Positions 8,771-18,826 are shown, counted from the first letter of the stretch. The stretch: 64,000 bases of DNA from Actinomycetota bacterium (GCA_020161815.1 JAIUOP010000004.1:1-64000); one strand, 5' to 3'. Program-made: numbers and translations. The notes: generated by a model not told the origin, from the sequence alone.

Positions 8771-11392
8771 CTAGCTGCGGCTCGCGTACGGGGCCGGCAC
8801 GCTCAGGGTCGCGGCGCAGTCCCCACTGGGCGTCGGCAGGTGCGCCCTCTCCTCCTGCCAGCGCTCGTAGCCGGCGTTCCAGCTCGTCCAGTGGCGCTCC
8901 CCTGATCCGGTGGCGGCGCGATAGCCGCCGTTGAGGGCACATGCGGCGATCTCCTCGGGGAAGGTCGATCGGATGGTCCCGGCCGCGTTGATCCCGATCT
9001 GCTGGAGGTAGGCCACGTCCACCTGGCCGGTCGCCTCGAAGCGGTCGGCGTTGAGCGCGGCCACCCGGGCCTCGACATTGACCAGTGGCATCGACAGCGC
9101 AAGGGCGGACGCGGCATACGCGGCGGTGCGCGCGGCGCCACGCCACGTCCAGCCGATGGCGGCGGCCCCGACGAGTGCGAGCACCAGCGCCAACCAGAGC
9201 TCGGTGAGCGAGGCGGCGATGCGCGTCGTGGTGAACCCGTAGGCCTGGGAGTAGAGCCACAGCTTGTGCAGCGCCGAGGCGACGACGAGCAGCGCCATCG
9301 CCACGAGCGCGACCACCACGACCCGCTTCGTCGTGCGGTCGGTCGGGCTGTTCTCCGGGGCGAAGAAGCGGATGAGGGCGAGCACCCCGACCGTGAGGAC
9401 GGTGACGACGACGAGCTGGCCGAAGCCGCCGCGGGCGTACTCGGCATACGTCAAGCCGGTGGTGCGCAGCACGTGGTCGTGGCCGCCGAAGAGCGCGGAG
9501 GCCTGCGCGACGAGGAAGACGACGAAGGCCAGCGCCACGGCACCCGCGGGCAGCAACCACTCGAAGCGGTGGCGGACCGGGCGCGGCGGCAGGGGTCGCG
9601 CGGGATCCACGCGGGGCGGGTTGATCGCGACATAGGCGGCGGTGAGGACGAGCCCGGTCACGAAGACCCAGATGAACACGCGCGAGGTCAGCTCGCTCCA
9701 GCGCCAGTCCGGCACCAGCTTGGTCACCCACGAGCCGACGATCGCGTCGGCCGAGGCGAAGAGCGCGCCGAAGACGACGAGCGCGAGCAGGCTCATCGCG
9801 CCGGCCCGCAGCACGGCCCAGAGGTTGCGCCGGACGCTGAGCGCGCCGAGCGTGCGGCCGAGCAGCGGCAGCCCGCGGGCGGCGGCGAGCACCCAGCTGG
9901 CCCCCGAGAGCAGCAGGCCGAACAGCGTCCGGGCACCGGTGAAGGCCGACATGAACAGCGGCACCGCGAGGAACAACCCCAACACCGCCAGCCCGGGCTC
10001 GTCGCGGACGGTGACCAGCGCGGCCCCGGTGAGGCAGAGCGCCCATACCGCCAACGCCCATCCCGAGCGCCAGGCCCGGGCCACGACGAAGGCGAGCGAG
10101 CCGCCGACGGCCAGCGTGAGCGTCAGGGCGATCCCCGGGCCGTCAGCCAGCGGCAGCGTGAGCGCGGCGAGCACCCCGATGACGGCTGCGGCCGCGACGA
10201 CACCGATCTGTGGCGAGCAGACCCGCTCGGGCCAGATCCGGCTCAGCACATCGCTGCTCGGCTGAGGGGCAGGAATCGGCGGGACCGTTGGCACGGGCGT
10301 CGGCGCGGGTGGGGCCGCGGGTCCGGGCTGGCTCGGGGGCGTGGGGGTCATCGTCATCACTTCCGTATGCCGTGGTGCGGGTGTGGAGGGCGGCGTCACC
10401 GCCGTGAGCGGGAGACGCACACGCAGGTGGGCGCCGCTGGAGGTGTCGAGGGCATCGATCCGGCCGCCGTGGAGCTCGCAGATCCACCGGGCGATGGCCA
10501 GCCCCAGCCCCGAGCCCCCGGTGGAGGCGTCGGCGGTGCCGAAGCGCTCGAAGAGCCGCGCACGTTGCGCCGGGGGGATTCCCGGACCGGTGTCGACGAC
10601 ATCGAGGTCCCAGTGATCACTGCCGGCGCGGACGCGCAGGTGCACGACCCCACCGGCCGGACTGTGGCGGTCGGCGTTGTCGACGAGGTTCATCACGACC
10701 TGCGCCAGTCGGGCCGGGTCGGCCCGCACGACCAGGTCAGCGGGCTCGACGGTGACCTCGTGGGTGACTCCCCGGGAGCGGAGCTCGGCCTCGGCGATGC
10801 ACCGGGCGAGCAGGTCCGCGACCGGCACGTCGGCCAGGTCCAGGGAGGCCGCTCCGCCCTGCACTCGGGACAGGTCGAGCAGGTCCCGGACGAGGTCCGA
10901 GAGTCGCTCCGACTGCGCCAGGGCGGTGCCGAGCGTGCGCGCGTCGGGCGCGACGACGCCGTCGGCGAGGTTCTCCAGGAGCGCCCGCTGGGCGGCCAGC
11001 GGGGTGCGCAGCTCGTGGGACACGGTCGCGATGAGGGCCCGCCGCTGCTCGTCGTGGGTGGCCAGGTCGGCGGCCATGGCATTGAAGCTCTCCGCGAGCT
11101 GCCCCACCTCGTCCCGGGAGGTGACCGCAATCCGTTCGGACCAGTCCCCGGCGGCCATCCGGCCGGCCGCCCGCGTCATCTCACGCAGCGGCGCCACCAT
11201 GCCCTTGGCCAGCCAGTGGGTGACGCCCAGGGCGGCGACGATCGTGACCGGACCCGAGACCAGGGAGGGCACGCCGGCCAGCCGTCCGATGGCGGCGACG
11301 ACGAGCACTGCCACGGTGCTCGCCACGACGAGCAGGCCGAGCTTGAGCTTGAGGGAGGTGACGCCGGCGAGCGGGCCCGGTGTGCCGCTCAC
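8771..11392 (-). CDS. Sensor histidine kinase fused to a DUF4173 membrane domain
   Basis: 873 residues in one uninterrupted frame. Residues 1-60: two hydrophobic segments; about 60-115: HAMP linker; HisKA with VSHELRTPLAAQ (His about 126); HATPase with NLVDNADRH (N box), VVDTGPGIPP (G1) and GGSGLGLAIAR (G2). After about 330 comes a proline-rich linker (TPTPPSQPGPAAPPAPT), then a roughly 480-residue multi-spanning domain with FGALFASADAIVG and GLTYAEYARGGFGQL, typical of DUF4173/DUF4153 proteins. GTG 11392 overlaps the response-regulator stop as GTGA. An internal ATG at 10357 (or GTG 10360), preceded by GGAAGTG, could start the membrane domain separately, so the fusion may be real, partly re-initiated, or a sequencing artefact. 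I know DUF4173 proteins as separate genes beside such kinases. Confidence 0.82.
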   Translation of the reverse strand: MSGTPGPLAGVTSLKLKLGLLVVASTVAVLVVAAIGRLAGVPSLVSGPVTIVAALGVTHWLAKGMVAPLREMTRAAGRMAAGDWSERIAVTSRDEVGQLAESFNAMAADLATHDEQRRALIATVSHELRTPLAAQRALLENLADGVVAPDARTLGTALAQSERLSDLVRDLLDLSRVQGGAASLDLADVPVADLLARCIAEAELRSRGVTHEVTVEPADLVVRADPARLAQVVMNLVDNADRHSPAGGVVHLRVRAGSDHWDLDVVDTGPGIPPAQRARLFERFGTADASTGGSGLGLAIARWICELHGGRIDALDTSSGAHLRVRLPLTAVTPPSTPAPRHTEVMTMTPTPPSQPGPAAPPAPTPVPTVPPIPAPQPSSDVLSRIWPERVCSPQIGVVAAAAVIGVLAALTLPLADGPGIALTLTLAVGGSLAFVVARAWRSGWALAVWALCLTGAALVTVRDEPGLAVLGLFLAVPLFMSAFTGARTLFGLLLSGASWVLAAARGLPLLGRTLGALSVRRNLWAVLRAGAMSLLALVVFGALFASADAIVGSWVTKLVPDWRWSELTSRVFIWVFVTGLVLTAAYVAINPPRVDPARPLPPRPVRHRFEWLLPAGAVALAFVVFLVAQASALFGGHDHVLRTTGLTYAEYARGGFGQLVVVTVLTVGVLALIRFFAPENSPTDRTTKRVVVVALVAMALLVVASALHKLWLYSQAYGFTTTRIAASLTELWLALVLALVGAAAIGWTWRGAARTAAYAASALALSMPLVNVEARVAALNADRFEATGQVDVAYLQQIGINAAGTIRSTFPEEIAACALNGGYRAATGSGERHWTSWNAGYERWQEERAHLPTPSGDCAATLSVPAPYASRS

Positions 11393-12087
11393 GCCGGCAC
11401 CACCAGGGCGTAGCCGACCCCATGGACCGTGCGAATGCGGTCGGCCCCGATCTTCGCCCGCAGGGACTTCACGTGCGAGTCGAGGGTGCGCGTGCCATAG
11501 GCGTCGGCCCATCCCCACACCTCCTTGAGGAGTTCCTCGCGGGTGAAGACCCGGTCGGGTGCGGCTGCGAGGGTGGCGAGCAGGTCGAACTCCAGCGGCG
11601 TCAGGTGCACCTCCGCGTCGCCCACGCTCACCCGCCGCGCGGCAACGTCGACGACGAGGTCACCGAAGTCGTGGCGACTGGGGTCCTGGCGGGAGATCAA
11701 CTCGCCGGCGCGCTCCACGCGTCGCAGCAGGGCCTGCACCCGCGCGACGACCTCCCTCATCCGGAACGGCTTGGTCACGTAGTCATCGGCCCCGACCGCG
11801 AGCCCGACGAGGATGTCGGTCTCCTCGTCACGGGCCGTGAGCATGAGGACCGGTACGGGTGCGACCGCCTGGATCCGGCGACACACCTCCAGCCCGTCGA
11901 AGCCCGGCAGCATGAGGTCGAGCAGCACGGCGTCGGGGCGGTCTGCCCCGAAGGCAGCGACGGCGCCCGGCCCGTCGAAAGCCCGCGACACGGCATACCC
12001 CTCGGCCTCCAGCCGCAGCGTGAGTGACTCGTTGATGACCTCGTCGTCCTCGACGACGAGAAGGCGAGCGCGCGGCGTTTCGGTCAT
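11389..12087 (-). CDS. OmpR/PhoB-family response regulator
   Basis: 232 residues. The receiver domain has acidic pocket EDD (13-15), phosphoacceptor D57 in VLLDLMLPG, a Thr in LTARDEE and Lys in VTKPFRMREV. The C-terminal winged helix has LTPLEFDLLATLA, VFTREELLKEVWG and RTLDSHVKSLRAKIG, ending HGVGYAL, as in OmpR/PhoB regulators. ATG 12087 is chosen at the start of the receiver domain; the frame stays open far upstream only because it lies antisense to the divergent secreted-protein gene. Stop and kinase start overlap as GTGA, so both partners come from one transcript. Confidence 0.94.
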   Translation of the reverse strand: MTETPRARLLVVEDDEVINESLTLRLEAEGYAVSRAFDGPGAVAAFGADRPDAVLLDLMLPGFDGLEVCRRIQAVAPVPVLMLTARDEETDILVGLAVGADDYVTKPFRMREVVARVQALLRRVERAGELISRQDPSRHDFGDLVVDVAARRVSVGDAEVHLTPLEFDLLATLAAAPDRVFTREELLKEVWGWADAYGTRTLDSHVKSLRAKIGADRIRTVHGVGYALVVPA

Positions 12088-12255
12088 GACGATGAGCCTA
12101 GGGAGGCCGGTGCGAGGGCCGGGGGCGTGACATGTGCCGATCCTGTGAAGACGTCGAAGGCTGGCTGTATCAGGCGGGCCGCCCGCGCCTCCTCCTCCGC
12201 GTGAGGCAGCGCTGCCCAGGGTGGGCTGGTCCGAGGCCTCCAGGAGGGAAGTCCC
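12088..12255. promoter_or_regulatory. Divergent intergenic region between the two-component operon and the secreted vWA gene
   Basis: 168 bases hold promoters for both directions. A strong ribosome-binding site, AGGAGGGA at about 12243-12250, precedes ATG 12256. I could not assign -10/-35 boxes with confidence, nor a clear direct repeat for the response regulator. Confidence 0.4.
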
Positions 12256-14025
12256 ATGCCCAGCAGCCAGACCTCGGGCCGTCGCCGCCTGCGGCCGACC
12301 ATCGCCGCCGGTGTCGCTCTCGGCACCGCCCTGCTCGCAGCCCCGGCCCATGCCGGCTCGACGACGGGGGACCTGCCCAACGGCGCCGACCTCACGGTGA
12401 GCGTCGAGCGCCCCATCACCGGCGACACCTTCGTCGTGCCCGCGGGTGCCACGACGGTGGATGTCCCCCTGTCCGGCACTGCGAGCATCGCGACCGGCAC
12501 GCCCAATGTCACGTGGATCTACGTCGTCGACGTCTCCGGAAGCACCGGTGCGGGGTGCACCGCCGGGCTGACCGTGCTCGGCTGCGAGAAGCTTGCCGTG
12601 GCGGGCCTCAACGACCTGGTGACCACGGACGGCTCCGCCGCCGCGGTCGGGCTGGCCGTCTTCAGCTCCAGCGGGGCCGCCGCCGACATCTCCTCCGACG
12701 CGGGCGAGCAGGCGCTCACCGCTCCGGCAGACCCGGACGTCGACACGGCGATCACCTCGATCGTCGAGGGTGGGATCACGGCCTTCACCAACAAGAGCGT
12801 GGGCAGTGGCTCGACGAACTACGTCGCCGGTCTCGACGCGGCCTCCGCCATCGCGGCGCAGGCGGGCTCGGGCCCGATCAACGTCGTCTTCCTCTCCGAC
12901 GGCCAGTCCAACGCCGGGTCGAACTTCGCCGGATCGCTCGCGACGCTCGCCGCCCAGGCGACGATCTATCCCTTCGCCGTGGGTGCTGGGTCCTCGTGCA
13001 CCGGCGGCTCGGTCGGCACCTTGGCCCAGATGGCCGCAGCCTCCGGGACCGAGTGCTTCGCCGTGCCGGACCCGGCCGACCTGCCCGATGTCATCAAGAA
13101 CGTCACCGCCACCAGCTTGACGTCGGTCTCCGTGACCCTGGACGGCGCCCCCGTCACTGCGACGGTTGCACCGGCCCTGCCGGTCGCCGGGCCCGCGACC
13201 GTCACCTGGCAGGCTTCTGGTGAGGACCTCGCCCCCGGCTCGCACACCGTGTGCGCCACCGCCACGGGCGTCGGCCCCGCCAGCGACACCACCGCGACTC
13301 AGACGGTGAAGCGCTGCGAGACCTTCAGCGTCTTCGGCTTCGCCCTCACCCCACCGACCGCGACCAACGAGCTGGGCAGCGACGACACGCACACCGTGAC
13401 AGCGACCGTCTCCGGCCCGGCCGGTGAGCTCGCCGGCTGGCCCGTGGACTTCGGCATCTCGGCCGGCCCCAACACCGGTGACACGGGCACGTGCGCGCCA
13501 GCGGACTGCCGCACCGACGCCACTGGCACGGTGACCTTCAGCTACACCGTGCCGAAGGAGCCGGCCTCCCTGGGCACCGACACGATCACCGGCACCGTCG
13601 ACATCAACGGCGACGAGGTCAGCCTGGACGTGAGCAAGCTCTGGCAGGACACCACGCCGCCCTCGGTCCAGTGCGTGCCCACGACCAACCCCGGCGGCTC
13701 GGTCCCCGGTGCCCCCGGCAACGGCGGCCAGGGCCAGAACCAGGACGGCTACTACCGCCTCGTCGCCACCGACGACGTCTGGCCGGCGAGTGACCTCGAC
13801 ATCTTCGTCAAGGACACCGGGAGCAGCACGGTCTTCGGTCCGTTCGCGGTCGACACCGACATCAAGTGGGTCGAGGCCAACGGCTCCAAGCCGTCCCAGA
13901 AGCCCGGCAATGGCGTCGTCGAGTGGAACCTCAAGGGGCGCGGTGACGCCGAGATCCATGCGGTCGACGGCTCGGGCAACACCTCGGCCACCGTGCTGTG
14001 CACCGTGCCGAACGCACCACAGTGA
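12256..14025 (+). CDS. Secreted von Willebrand factor A domain protein with Ig-like C-terminal part
   Basis: 589 residues. Signal peptide 1-33: Arg-rich start, hydrophobic core AAGVALGTALLAAPAHA, signal peptidase I site after AHA. The vWA domain (about 95-280) carries the metal-ion-dependent adhesion site DVSGSTG, a Thr loop and the FLSDGQSN Asp segment. Beyond 300 lie beta-rich repeats resembling bacterial Ig-like folds (TVTATVSGPAGELAGWPVDFGI) and several Cys pairs (CTAG..CEK, CAPADC) that could form disulfides outside the cell. No LPXTG motif or C-terminal membrane anchor, so it is probably released or loosely wall-bound. It is divergent from the two-component system, which may regulate it. 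Function otherwise unknown; adhesion or matrix binding is inference. Confidence 0.85.
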   Translation: MPSSQTSGRRRLRPTIAAGVALGTALLAAPAHAGSTTGDLPNGADLTVSVERPITGDTFVVPAGATTVDVPLSGTASIATGTPNVTWIYVVDVSGSTGAGCTAGLTVLGCEKLAVAGLNDLVTTDGSAAAVGLAVFSSSGAAADISSDAGEQALTAPADPDVDTAITSIVEGGITAFTNKSVGSGSTNYVAGLDAASAIAAQAGSGPINVVFLSDGQSNAGSNFAGSLATLAAQATIYPFAVGAGSSCTGGSVGTLAQMAAASGTECFAVPDPADLPDVIKNVTATSLTSVSVTLDGAPVTATVAPALPVAGPATVTWQASGEDLAPGSHTVCATATGVGPASDTTATQTVKRCETFSVFGFALTPPTATNELGSDDTHTVTATVSGPAGELAGWPVDFGISAGPNTGDTGTCAPADCRTDATGTVTFSYTVPKEPASLGTDTITGTVDINGDEVSLDVSKLWQDTTPPSVQCVPTTNPGGSVPGAPGNGGQGQNQDGYYRLVATDDVWPASDLDIFVKDTGSSTVFGPFAVDTDIKWVEANGSKPSQKPGNGVVEWNLKGRGDAEIHAVDGSGNTSATVLCTVPNAPQ

Positions 14026-14055
14026 GCCTGACGTCGCGGGCCGCTGCGTGACGCC

Positions 14056-14089
14056 GACCGCCCGGGGACCTCGAGGTCTCCGGGCGGTC
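14056..14089 (+). terminator. Hairpin after the secreted vWA gene
   Basis: GACCGCCCGGGGACCTC (14056-14072) pairs with GAGGTCTCCGGGCGGTC (14073-14089) with one G-T wobble and no loop bases, forming a near-perfect 17-bp palindrome 31 bases after the stop. There is no T-run, as is common in this GC range. It may also terminate the convergent cox operon. Confidence 0.7.
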
Positions 14090-14112
14090 GTGCGTGCATC
14101 GGCCAGTGGTGC

Positions 14113-14967
14113 TCAGCGGCGGCTGCGCCGTCCGAGGACGTAGCCGAGGGCGATCGCGACCAAGGCCCCGACGGCGTGCGGGGCATAGCTCTTGATCAGG
14201 ACCGGCAGCACCGTCGCCCCGAGGTCGATCGAGTCGTCCGCGGCCGCCTGCCGTGGGGGCGCAGGCCGGGAGACCGTATGCCGTGTGGCCGGCTCGGGTG
14301 CCAGCGCCATGCCCTCGCCGTCGGCCACTTCCGCGCGGTACTGCGCCAGCGGCTCCCCGTGAGCGCTCTCCACCGGGGCCGACTCCTGCGCGACGACCGG
14401 CACCGCGACGTCGTCGGGGGAGGTGTCACCGAAGGCGTCCGCCGGGGTGGGCGTCGCCTCGGGGGCGCCCGCCGCGCCTGCCGCCACCGTCGCCGAGGAC
14501 GCCGCCGACGCCGGGGCGGCGTCGGCGAACTGGCCCTCGATGCACTGGACGAACTGCTGGAGCAGCTTGTCCGAGACGTCCTGCATGACCCCACGACCGA
14601 ACTGCGCCGGCTTGCCGGTGACGGAGAGCTCCGTGGTCACGTCGACGCGCGTGTGGCTGCCACCGTCGGCGGGCGCGAGCTGGACGGTGACCGTGGCGCC
14701 CGCCGTGCCATTGCCGCGCTTGTCCTTGCCCTTGGCCTCGATGACGGCACGGTGGTTCGTGTCATCGCGCTCGATGAAGCGCCCGGCACCGGTGTACTGC
14801 AGGGCGATCGGGCCCAGCTTGACCTTCACGGCCCCGGCGAAGGTGTCACCGGTGGCCTCGGTGACGGTGGCGCCGGGGAAGCAGCCGCCGACCCGCTCGA
14901 GGTCCATGAAGGTCTCCCAAGCGGCGTCGACCGGCGCGGGGACGACGAAGTCGTGGGTCAGCTCCAT
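14113..14967 (-). CDS. coxG: CoxG-like SRPBCC protein with C-terminal membrane anchor
   Basis: 284 residues. About 1-150 is an SRPBCC/START-like fold typical of CO dehydrogenase subunit G: MELTHDFVVPAPVDAAWETF, GCFPGATV and KVKLGPIALQYTG. Then a long Ala/Pro/Glu-rich linker (about 150-250) and a C-terminal hydrophobic helix APHAVGALVAIALGYVLG followed by RRSRR, so the protein is tethered to the membrane. In Oligotropha, CoxG recruits the dehydrogenase to the membrane; the same role is likely here. Last gene of the cox operon, 4 bases after coxM. Confidence 0.88.
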   Translation of the reverse strand: MELTHDFVVPAPVDAAWETFMDLERVGGCFPGATVTEATGDTFAGAVKVKLGPIALQYTGAGRFIERDDTNHRAVIEAKGKDKRGNGTAGATVTVQLAPADGGSHTRVDVTTELSVTGKPAQFGRGVMQDVSDKLLQQFVQCIEGQFADAAPASAASSATVAAGAAGAPEATPTPADAFGDTSPDDVAVPVVAQESAPVESAHGEPLAQYRAEVADGEGMALAPEPATRHTVSRPAPPRQAAADDSIDLGATVLPVLIKSYAPHAVGALVAIALGYVLGRRSRR

Positions 14968-14971
14968 GGGC

Positions 14972-15820
14972 TCAGCCTCCCGCGGCGGCGAGGACCGCGC
15001 GCTTGGTCAGGACGGTGGCGAGGTGCTTGCGGTACTCGGCGTCACCGTTGAGGTCGCTCGGGGGGTTCGTGCCGTCGGCCGCGGCGCTGCAGGCATCGCC
15101 GAGGTCGCCCGTCGACCTGCCCACGAGCGCGGACTCGACGGCCGCAGCGCGCAGCGGGGTCGACCCCATGTTCGTCAGGCCGACCTTGGCCTCGGCGATG
15201 GCGCCGTCCTCGACCCGGACCGCAGCCGCCACGGCGACGATCGACCACTGGTGGGCGACCCGCACGAACTTCTCGTAGTGCCCGCCCCACCCGGTGTGCT
15301 TGGGGATCCGGATCGCCGTGAGGAGCTCGCCGTCCTCGACCGCCGTCTCGAAGAGGTCGACGAAGAAGTCGGCGGCCGCGACGGTGCGCTCGCCACCTGG
15401 TCCGGCGATGACGAACTCGGCGTCGAGCGCGAGGACGGGCGCGCCCAGGTCCCCGGCAGGGTCGGCGTGGACCAGGGCCCCGCCGATGGTGCCGCGATGG
15501 CGGATCTGCGGGTCGGCGACCTCGGCCGCGGCGTCCGCGAGCACCGCAGCGTGCTCCCAGACGAGGTCCGAGGCGGCCACGTCGGCGTGCGTCGTCATCG
15601 CGCCGATGACGAGGTGGTCCCCGTCCTCGCGGATGCCGCGGAGCTCCTCGATCCGCCCGAGGTCGATGACCTTCTCCGGGGCGTTGAGGCGCATCCGGAG
15701 GACCGGGAGGAGGGACTGACCGCCAGCGAGGACCTTGCCCTCGTCGCCGGCCTCGGCCAGGGCCGACAGGGCGTCGGCGAGGCTGGTCGGGGCGAGGTAC
15801 TCGAACGATGCGGGGATCAC
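14972..15820 (-). CDS. coxM: CO dehydrogenase-type medium subunit (FAD)
   Basis: 282 residues. FAD-binding subunit of a molybdenum hydroxylase. The FAD motifs are AGGQSLLPVLRMRL (about 32-45) and RHRGTIGGALVHADPAGDL, followed by the CO_deh_flav_C domain. It passes electrons from the small-subunit iron-sulfur clusters to the final acceptor. GTG 15820 overlaps the coxL stop (GTGA), indicating coupled translation. The S-L-M gene order fits form II, not form I (M-S-L), enzymes. Confidence 0.92.
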   Translation of the reverse strand: MIPASFEYLAPTSLADALSALAEAGDEGKVLAGGQSLLPVLRMRLNAPEKVIDLGRIEELRGIREDGDHLVIGAMTTHADVAASDLVWEHAAVLADAAAEVADPQIRHRGTIGGALVHADPAGDLGAPVLALDAEFVIAGPGGERTVAAADFFVDLFETAVEDGELLTAIRIPKHTGWGGHYEKFVRVAHQWSIVAVAAAVRVEDGAIAEAKVGLTNMGSTPLRAAAVESALVGRSTGDLGDACSAAADGTNPPSDLNGDAEYRKHLATVLTKRAVLAAAGG

Positions 15821-18351
15821 TGTGCGCTCCCTTCACCCGTGGTGCCGGGATCAGCATTGGTCGGGGCGTCCTCGTGGAAGTGCGGCTGGCCCTCGGCCGG
15901 CGTCGCCATCGCGCCACCGGCGCCCTGGATCGCCGACCACACGCGGTGAGGGGTGCACGGCATCTGGATGTCGTTGATGCCGCGGTCGCGCAGGGCATCG
16001 ACGATGGCGTTGACCACGGCGGGCGTCGAGGCGATGGTCCCGGCCTCGCCGACGCCCTTGGTGCCCAGGGTGTTGGTCGTGCTCGGGGAGGTGGTGTTCT
16101 CGGTGACGAAGGAGATCGTGTCGGCCGCCGTGGGCAGGGTGTAGTCGACGAACGAGCCGGTCACGAGGGTGCCGTTGTCGTCGAAGACCGCCTCCTCCCA
16201 GAGCGCCTGGGCGATGCCCTGCACGAGCCCGCCGTGGATCTGGCCCTCGACGATGAGCGGGTTGATGATGTGACCGATGTCGTCGACGCAGACATAGCGA
16301 CGCATCCGGCTCGCACCCGTCTCGGTGTCGACCTCCATGGCGCACAGGTGGGTGCCGTGCGGGAAGGAGAAGTTCACCGGGTCGTAGGTCGCGTCGGCGT
16401 CGATGCCGGGCTCGAGGTCCTCGGGGTAGTTGTGCGAGGCGAAGGTCGCGAGCGCCACCTCGGTGATGCCGATGCCCTTGTCGGTGCCCTTGACGGCATA
16501 CCGACCGCCGGAGAACTCGAGGTCGTCGGCGTTGGCCTCGAGGAGGTGGGCGGCGAAGGCCTTGGCCTTCTCGATCACCTTGTCCGCGGCGCGCACGACG
16601 GCCTCGCCGCCGACGACGAGGGAGCGCGAGCCGTAGGTGTCCAGGCCCTTGTAGGCGACCTGGGTGTCGCCGTGGAGGACCTCGACGTCCTCGAACGGCA
16701 CCCCGAGGCGGTCGGCGACGATCTGGCTCCACGCGGTCTCGTGGCCCTGGCCGTGCGGGCTGGTGCCCGTGATGACCTCGACCTTGCCGGTCGGGAGCAT
16801 GCGGATGCTCGCGCTCTCCCACCCGCCGGCGCCGTAGCTGAGCTGGCCCAGGACGCGGGAGGGCGCGAGGCCACACATCTCGGTGAAGGTGCTCACGCCG
16901 ATGCCGAGCTGGACCGGGTCGCCGGACTCCCGACGCGCCTTCTGCTCGGCGCGCAGCTCGTCGTAGCCGAAGAGCTCCTTGGCCCGTGCGGTCGCCGCCT
17001 CGTAGTTGCCCGAGTCGTAGACCATGCCCGCCACCGAGGTGAAGGGGAACTCCTCGTGCTTGATCCAGTTGCGCTCGCGGATCTCGAGCGGGTCCACGCC
17101 GACCTCGGCGGCGAGCTCGTCCATGATCCGCTCGATGGCGTAGGTCGCCTCAGGGCGACCGGCGCCGCGGTAGGCGTCGACCCAGGTGGTGTTCGTGAGG
17201 ACCGTCTGGCAGTTGAACTGGTAGGCCGGGAACTTGTAGATCGCGTTGAACATCCACGCTCCCAGCACCGGCACACCGCCGCCGACGATGGCGACGTAGG
17301 CACCGAGGTTCGCGACAAGGTCGACCTTGAGGCCGGTGACCGTGCCGTCCTTGGTCGCCGAGAGGGTGAGCTTCTGGTACTGGTCGCGGCCGTGGTGGGC
17401 CGAGAGCAGCGACTCCGAGCGGGTCTCGGTGTACTTCGCCGGCTTGCCCAGGCGCCGGGCCACGGCGAGCGTGATGAACTCCTCGGGAGTGGTCTGGAGC
17501 TTGCCGCCGAAGCCACCACCCACGTCGGGGGCGATGACGCGGACCTTGCTCTCCGGCATACCGGTGGTGGCGGCGATGAGGAAGCGGAGGATGTGCGGGA
17601 CCTGCGTCGAGGTCCACATCGTGACCTGCTCGCCGGTGGGGTCGACCACGGTGGACCGAGGCTCCATGAAGGCCGGGACGAGCCGCTGCTGGCGGTACTC
17701 GCGCTCGATGACGATGCCGTCCTCGCGGGCCGCGGCGACCGCCTCGTCGACATTTCCGCCCGTGCCGGCCTCGGCGGAGTCGAGCTTCCAGAAGGCGGAC
17801 TTGTTGGTGCCCTTGTCCGGGTGGGCGAGGACCTCGTCCTTGAGGGCTTCCATGCCGTCGAGGACGGCGGGCAGCTCGTCGTAGTCGACGTCGACGAGCT
17901 CGGCAGCGTCGCGGGCTTCGGCCGCGCTGCGGGCGGCGACGACGGCGACGATCTCGCCCGCACAGGCCACCCGCTCCCCCACCATCGGCAGGTGGTCGGG
18001 CGTGACCTGGTCGGGGGTGATCGGCCAGGCATTGGCGCAGACGCCGAGCCCTTCGGGGAAGTCAGCCGCGGTGTAGACGCCGATGACATTGGGGGCCTCG
18101 GCGGCGGCGCTGGTGTCGATGCCGGTGATCCGGGCGTGCGCGAACGGGCTGCGCACCATCGCGAGGTGGACCATGCCCGGCAGCACGATGTTGTCGGTCC
18201 ACTTGGTGCGTCCGGTGATGAGGCGCTGGTCCTCCTTGCGGAGGCGGCGATTGCCGATCTCGCGGCCGGAGCCGGAGTCCTCGGGCTGCTGGTCCTGGAC
18301 CTCCTCGGCGATCTCCACGAGGGCGTCGGGGCTCACGCTCATCTCACTCAC
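15817..18351 (-). CDS. coxL: Form II CO dehydrogenase-type large subunit (Mo-pterin)
   Basis: 844 residues, about 40 longer than usual because of an acidic N-terminal extension ([16 protein letters not shown]) before the conserved part starting near [15 protein letters not shown]. The active-site loop reads AYRGAGR (about 388-394), the form II signature; form I enzymes, which reliably oxidise CO, have AYRCSFR. Other Mo-cofactor segments: GGGFGGK, and near the end [11 protein letters not shown] with the catalytic Glu. It is therefore a xanthine-oxidase-family hydroxylase whose substrate may or may not be CO. The start is GTG 18351 (overlapping the coxS stop by 8 bases) or ATG 18342. Confidence 0.9.
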   Translation of the reverse strand: MSEMSVSPDALVEIAEEVQDQQPEDSGSGREIGNRRLRKEDQRLITGRTKWTDNIVLPGMVHLAMVRSPFAHARITGIDTSAAAEAPNVIGVYTAADFPEGLGVCANAWPITPDQVTPDHLPMVGERVACAGEIVAVVAARSAAEARDAAELVDVDYDELPAVLDGMEALKDEVLAHPDKGTNKSAFWKLDSAEAGTGGNVDEAVAAAREDGIVIEREYRQQRLVPAFMEPRSTVVDPTGEQVTMWTSTQVPHILRFLIAATTGMPESKVRVIAPDVGGGFGGKLQTTPEEFITLAVARRLGKPAKYTETRSESLLSAHHGRDQYQKLTLSATKDGTVTGLKVDLVANLGAYVAIVGGGVPVLGAWMFNAIYKFPAYQFNCQTVLTNTTWVDAYRGAGRPEATYAIERIMDELAAEVGVDPLEIRERNWIKHEEFPFTSVAGMVYDSGNYEAATARAKELFGYDELRAEQKARRESGDPVQLGIGVSTFTEMCGLAPSRVLGQLSYGAGGWESASIRMLPTGKVEVITGTSPHGQGHETAWSQIVADRLGVPFEDVEVLHGDTQVAYKGLDTYGSRSLVVGGEAVVRAADKVIEKAKAFAAHLLEANADDLEFSGGRYAVKGTDKGIGITEVALATFASHNYPEDLEPGIDADATYDPVNFSFPHGTHLCAMEVDTETGASRMRRYVCVDDIGHIINPLIVEGQIHGGLVQGIAQALWEEAVFDDNGTLVTGSFVDYTLPTAADTISFVTENTTSPSTTNTLGTKGVGEAGTIASTPAVVNAIVDALRDRGINDIQMPCTPHRVWSAIQGAGGAMATPAEGQPHFHEDAPTNADPGTTGEGSAQ

Positions 18352-18826
18352 CTGCCTTGCTGCCGGCGCCGGCCTCGGCGGCCGCCGAGACCGCCTTGAC
18401 GATGTTGTGGTAGCCGGTGCACCGGCACAGGTTGCCCTCGAGGCCGGCGCGGATCTGCTCCTCGCTCGGGCTCGCGTTGTCCTTGAGGATGTCGATCGCC
18501 TGCATGATCATCCCCGGCGTGCAGTAGCCGCACTGGAGGGCGTGGTGCTCGTGGAAGGCCTGCTGCATGGGGTGGAGCTGGCCACCCTCGGCCAGGCCCT
18601 CGATCGTCGTCACCTCGTGCCCATCGGCCTGGACGGCCAGGACATTGCAGGCCTTGACCGAGCGACCGTCGAGGTGCACGGTGCACGCCCCGCAGTTGCT
18701 CGTGTCGCAGCCGATGACCGTGCCGACCTTGCCCAGGTTCTCTCGCAGGTAGTGCACGAGCAGGGTGCGGGGCTCGACGTCGTCGGAGTACTTCACTCCG
18801 TCGACGGTGACGCTGATCCGAGTCAT
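18344..18826 (-). CDS. coxS: CO dehydrogenase-type small subunit (2Fe-2S)
   Basis: 160 residues. The N-terminal plant-ferredoxin-type cluster has [15 protein letters not shown] plus a later Cys; the C-terminal cluster has [10 protein letters not shown] and CRCTGYHNI. It carries electrons from the Mo site to FAD. ATG 18826 is chosen because AAGGAGAG lies 7 bases upstream and homologues begin here; the frame is open further but not conserved. A CRP/GlxR-like site lies about 60 bases upstream. First gene of the S-L-M-G segment. Confidence 0.94.
   Translation of the reverse strand: MTRISVTVDGVKYSDDVEPRTLLVHYLRENLGKVGTVIGCDTSNCGACTVHLDGRSVKACNVLAVQADGHEVTTIEGLAEGGQLHPMQQAFHEHHALQCGYCTPGMIMQAIDILKDNASPSEEQIRAGLEGNLCRCTGYHNIVKAVSAAAEAGAGSKAGE

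Noticed and set aside
12088..13959. Extension of the response-regulator frame to 856 codons
   Set aside because: The extra part lies antisense to the secreted vWA gene and has no family features; the receiver domain starts at 12087.
14113..18826. Calling the cox genes a proven CO-oxidising form I enzyme
   Set aside because: The active-site loop is AYRGAGR and the order is S-L-M; form I would be AYRCSFR and M-S-L.
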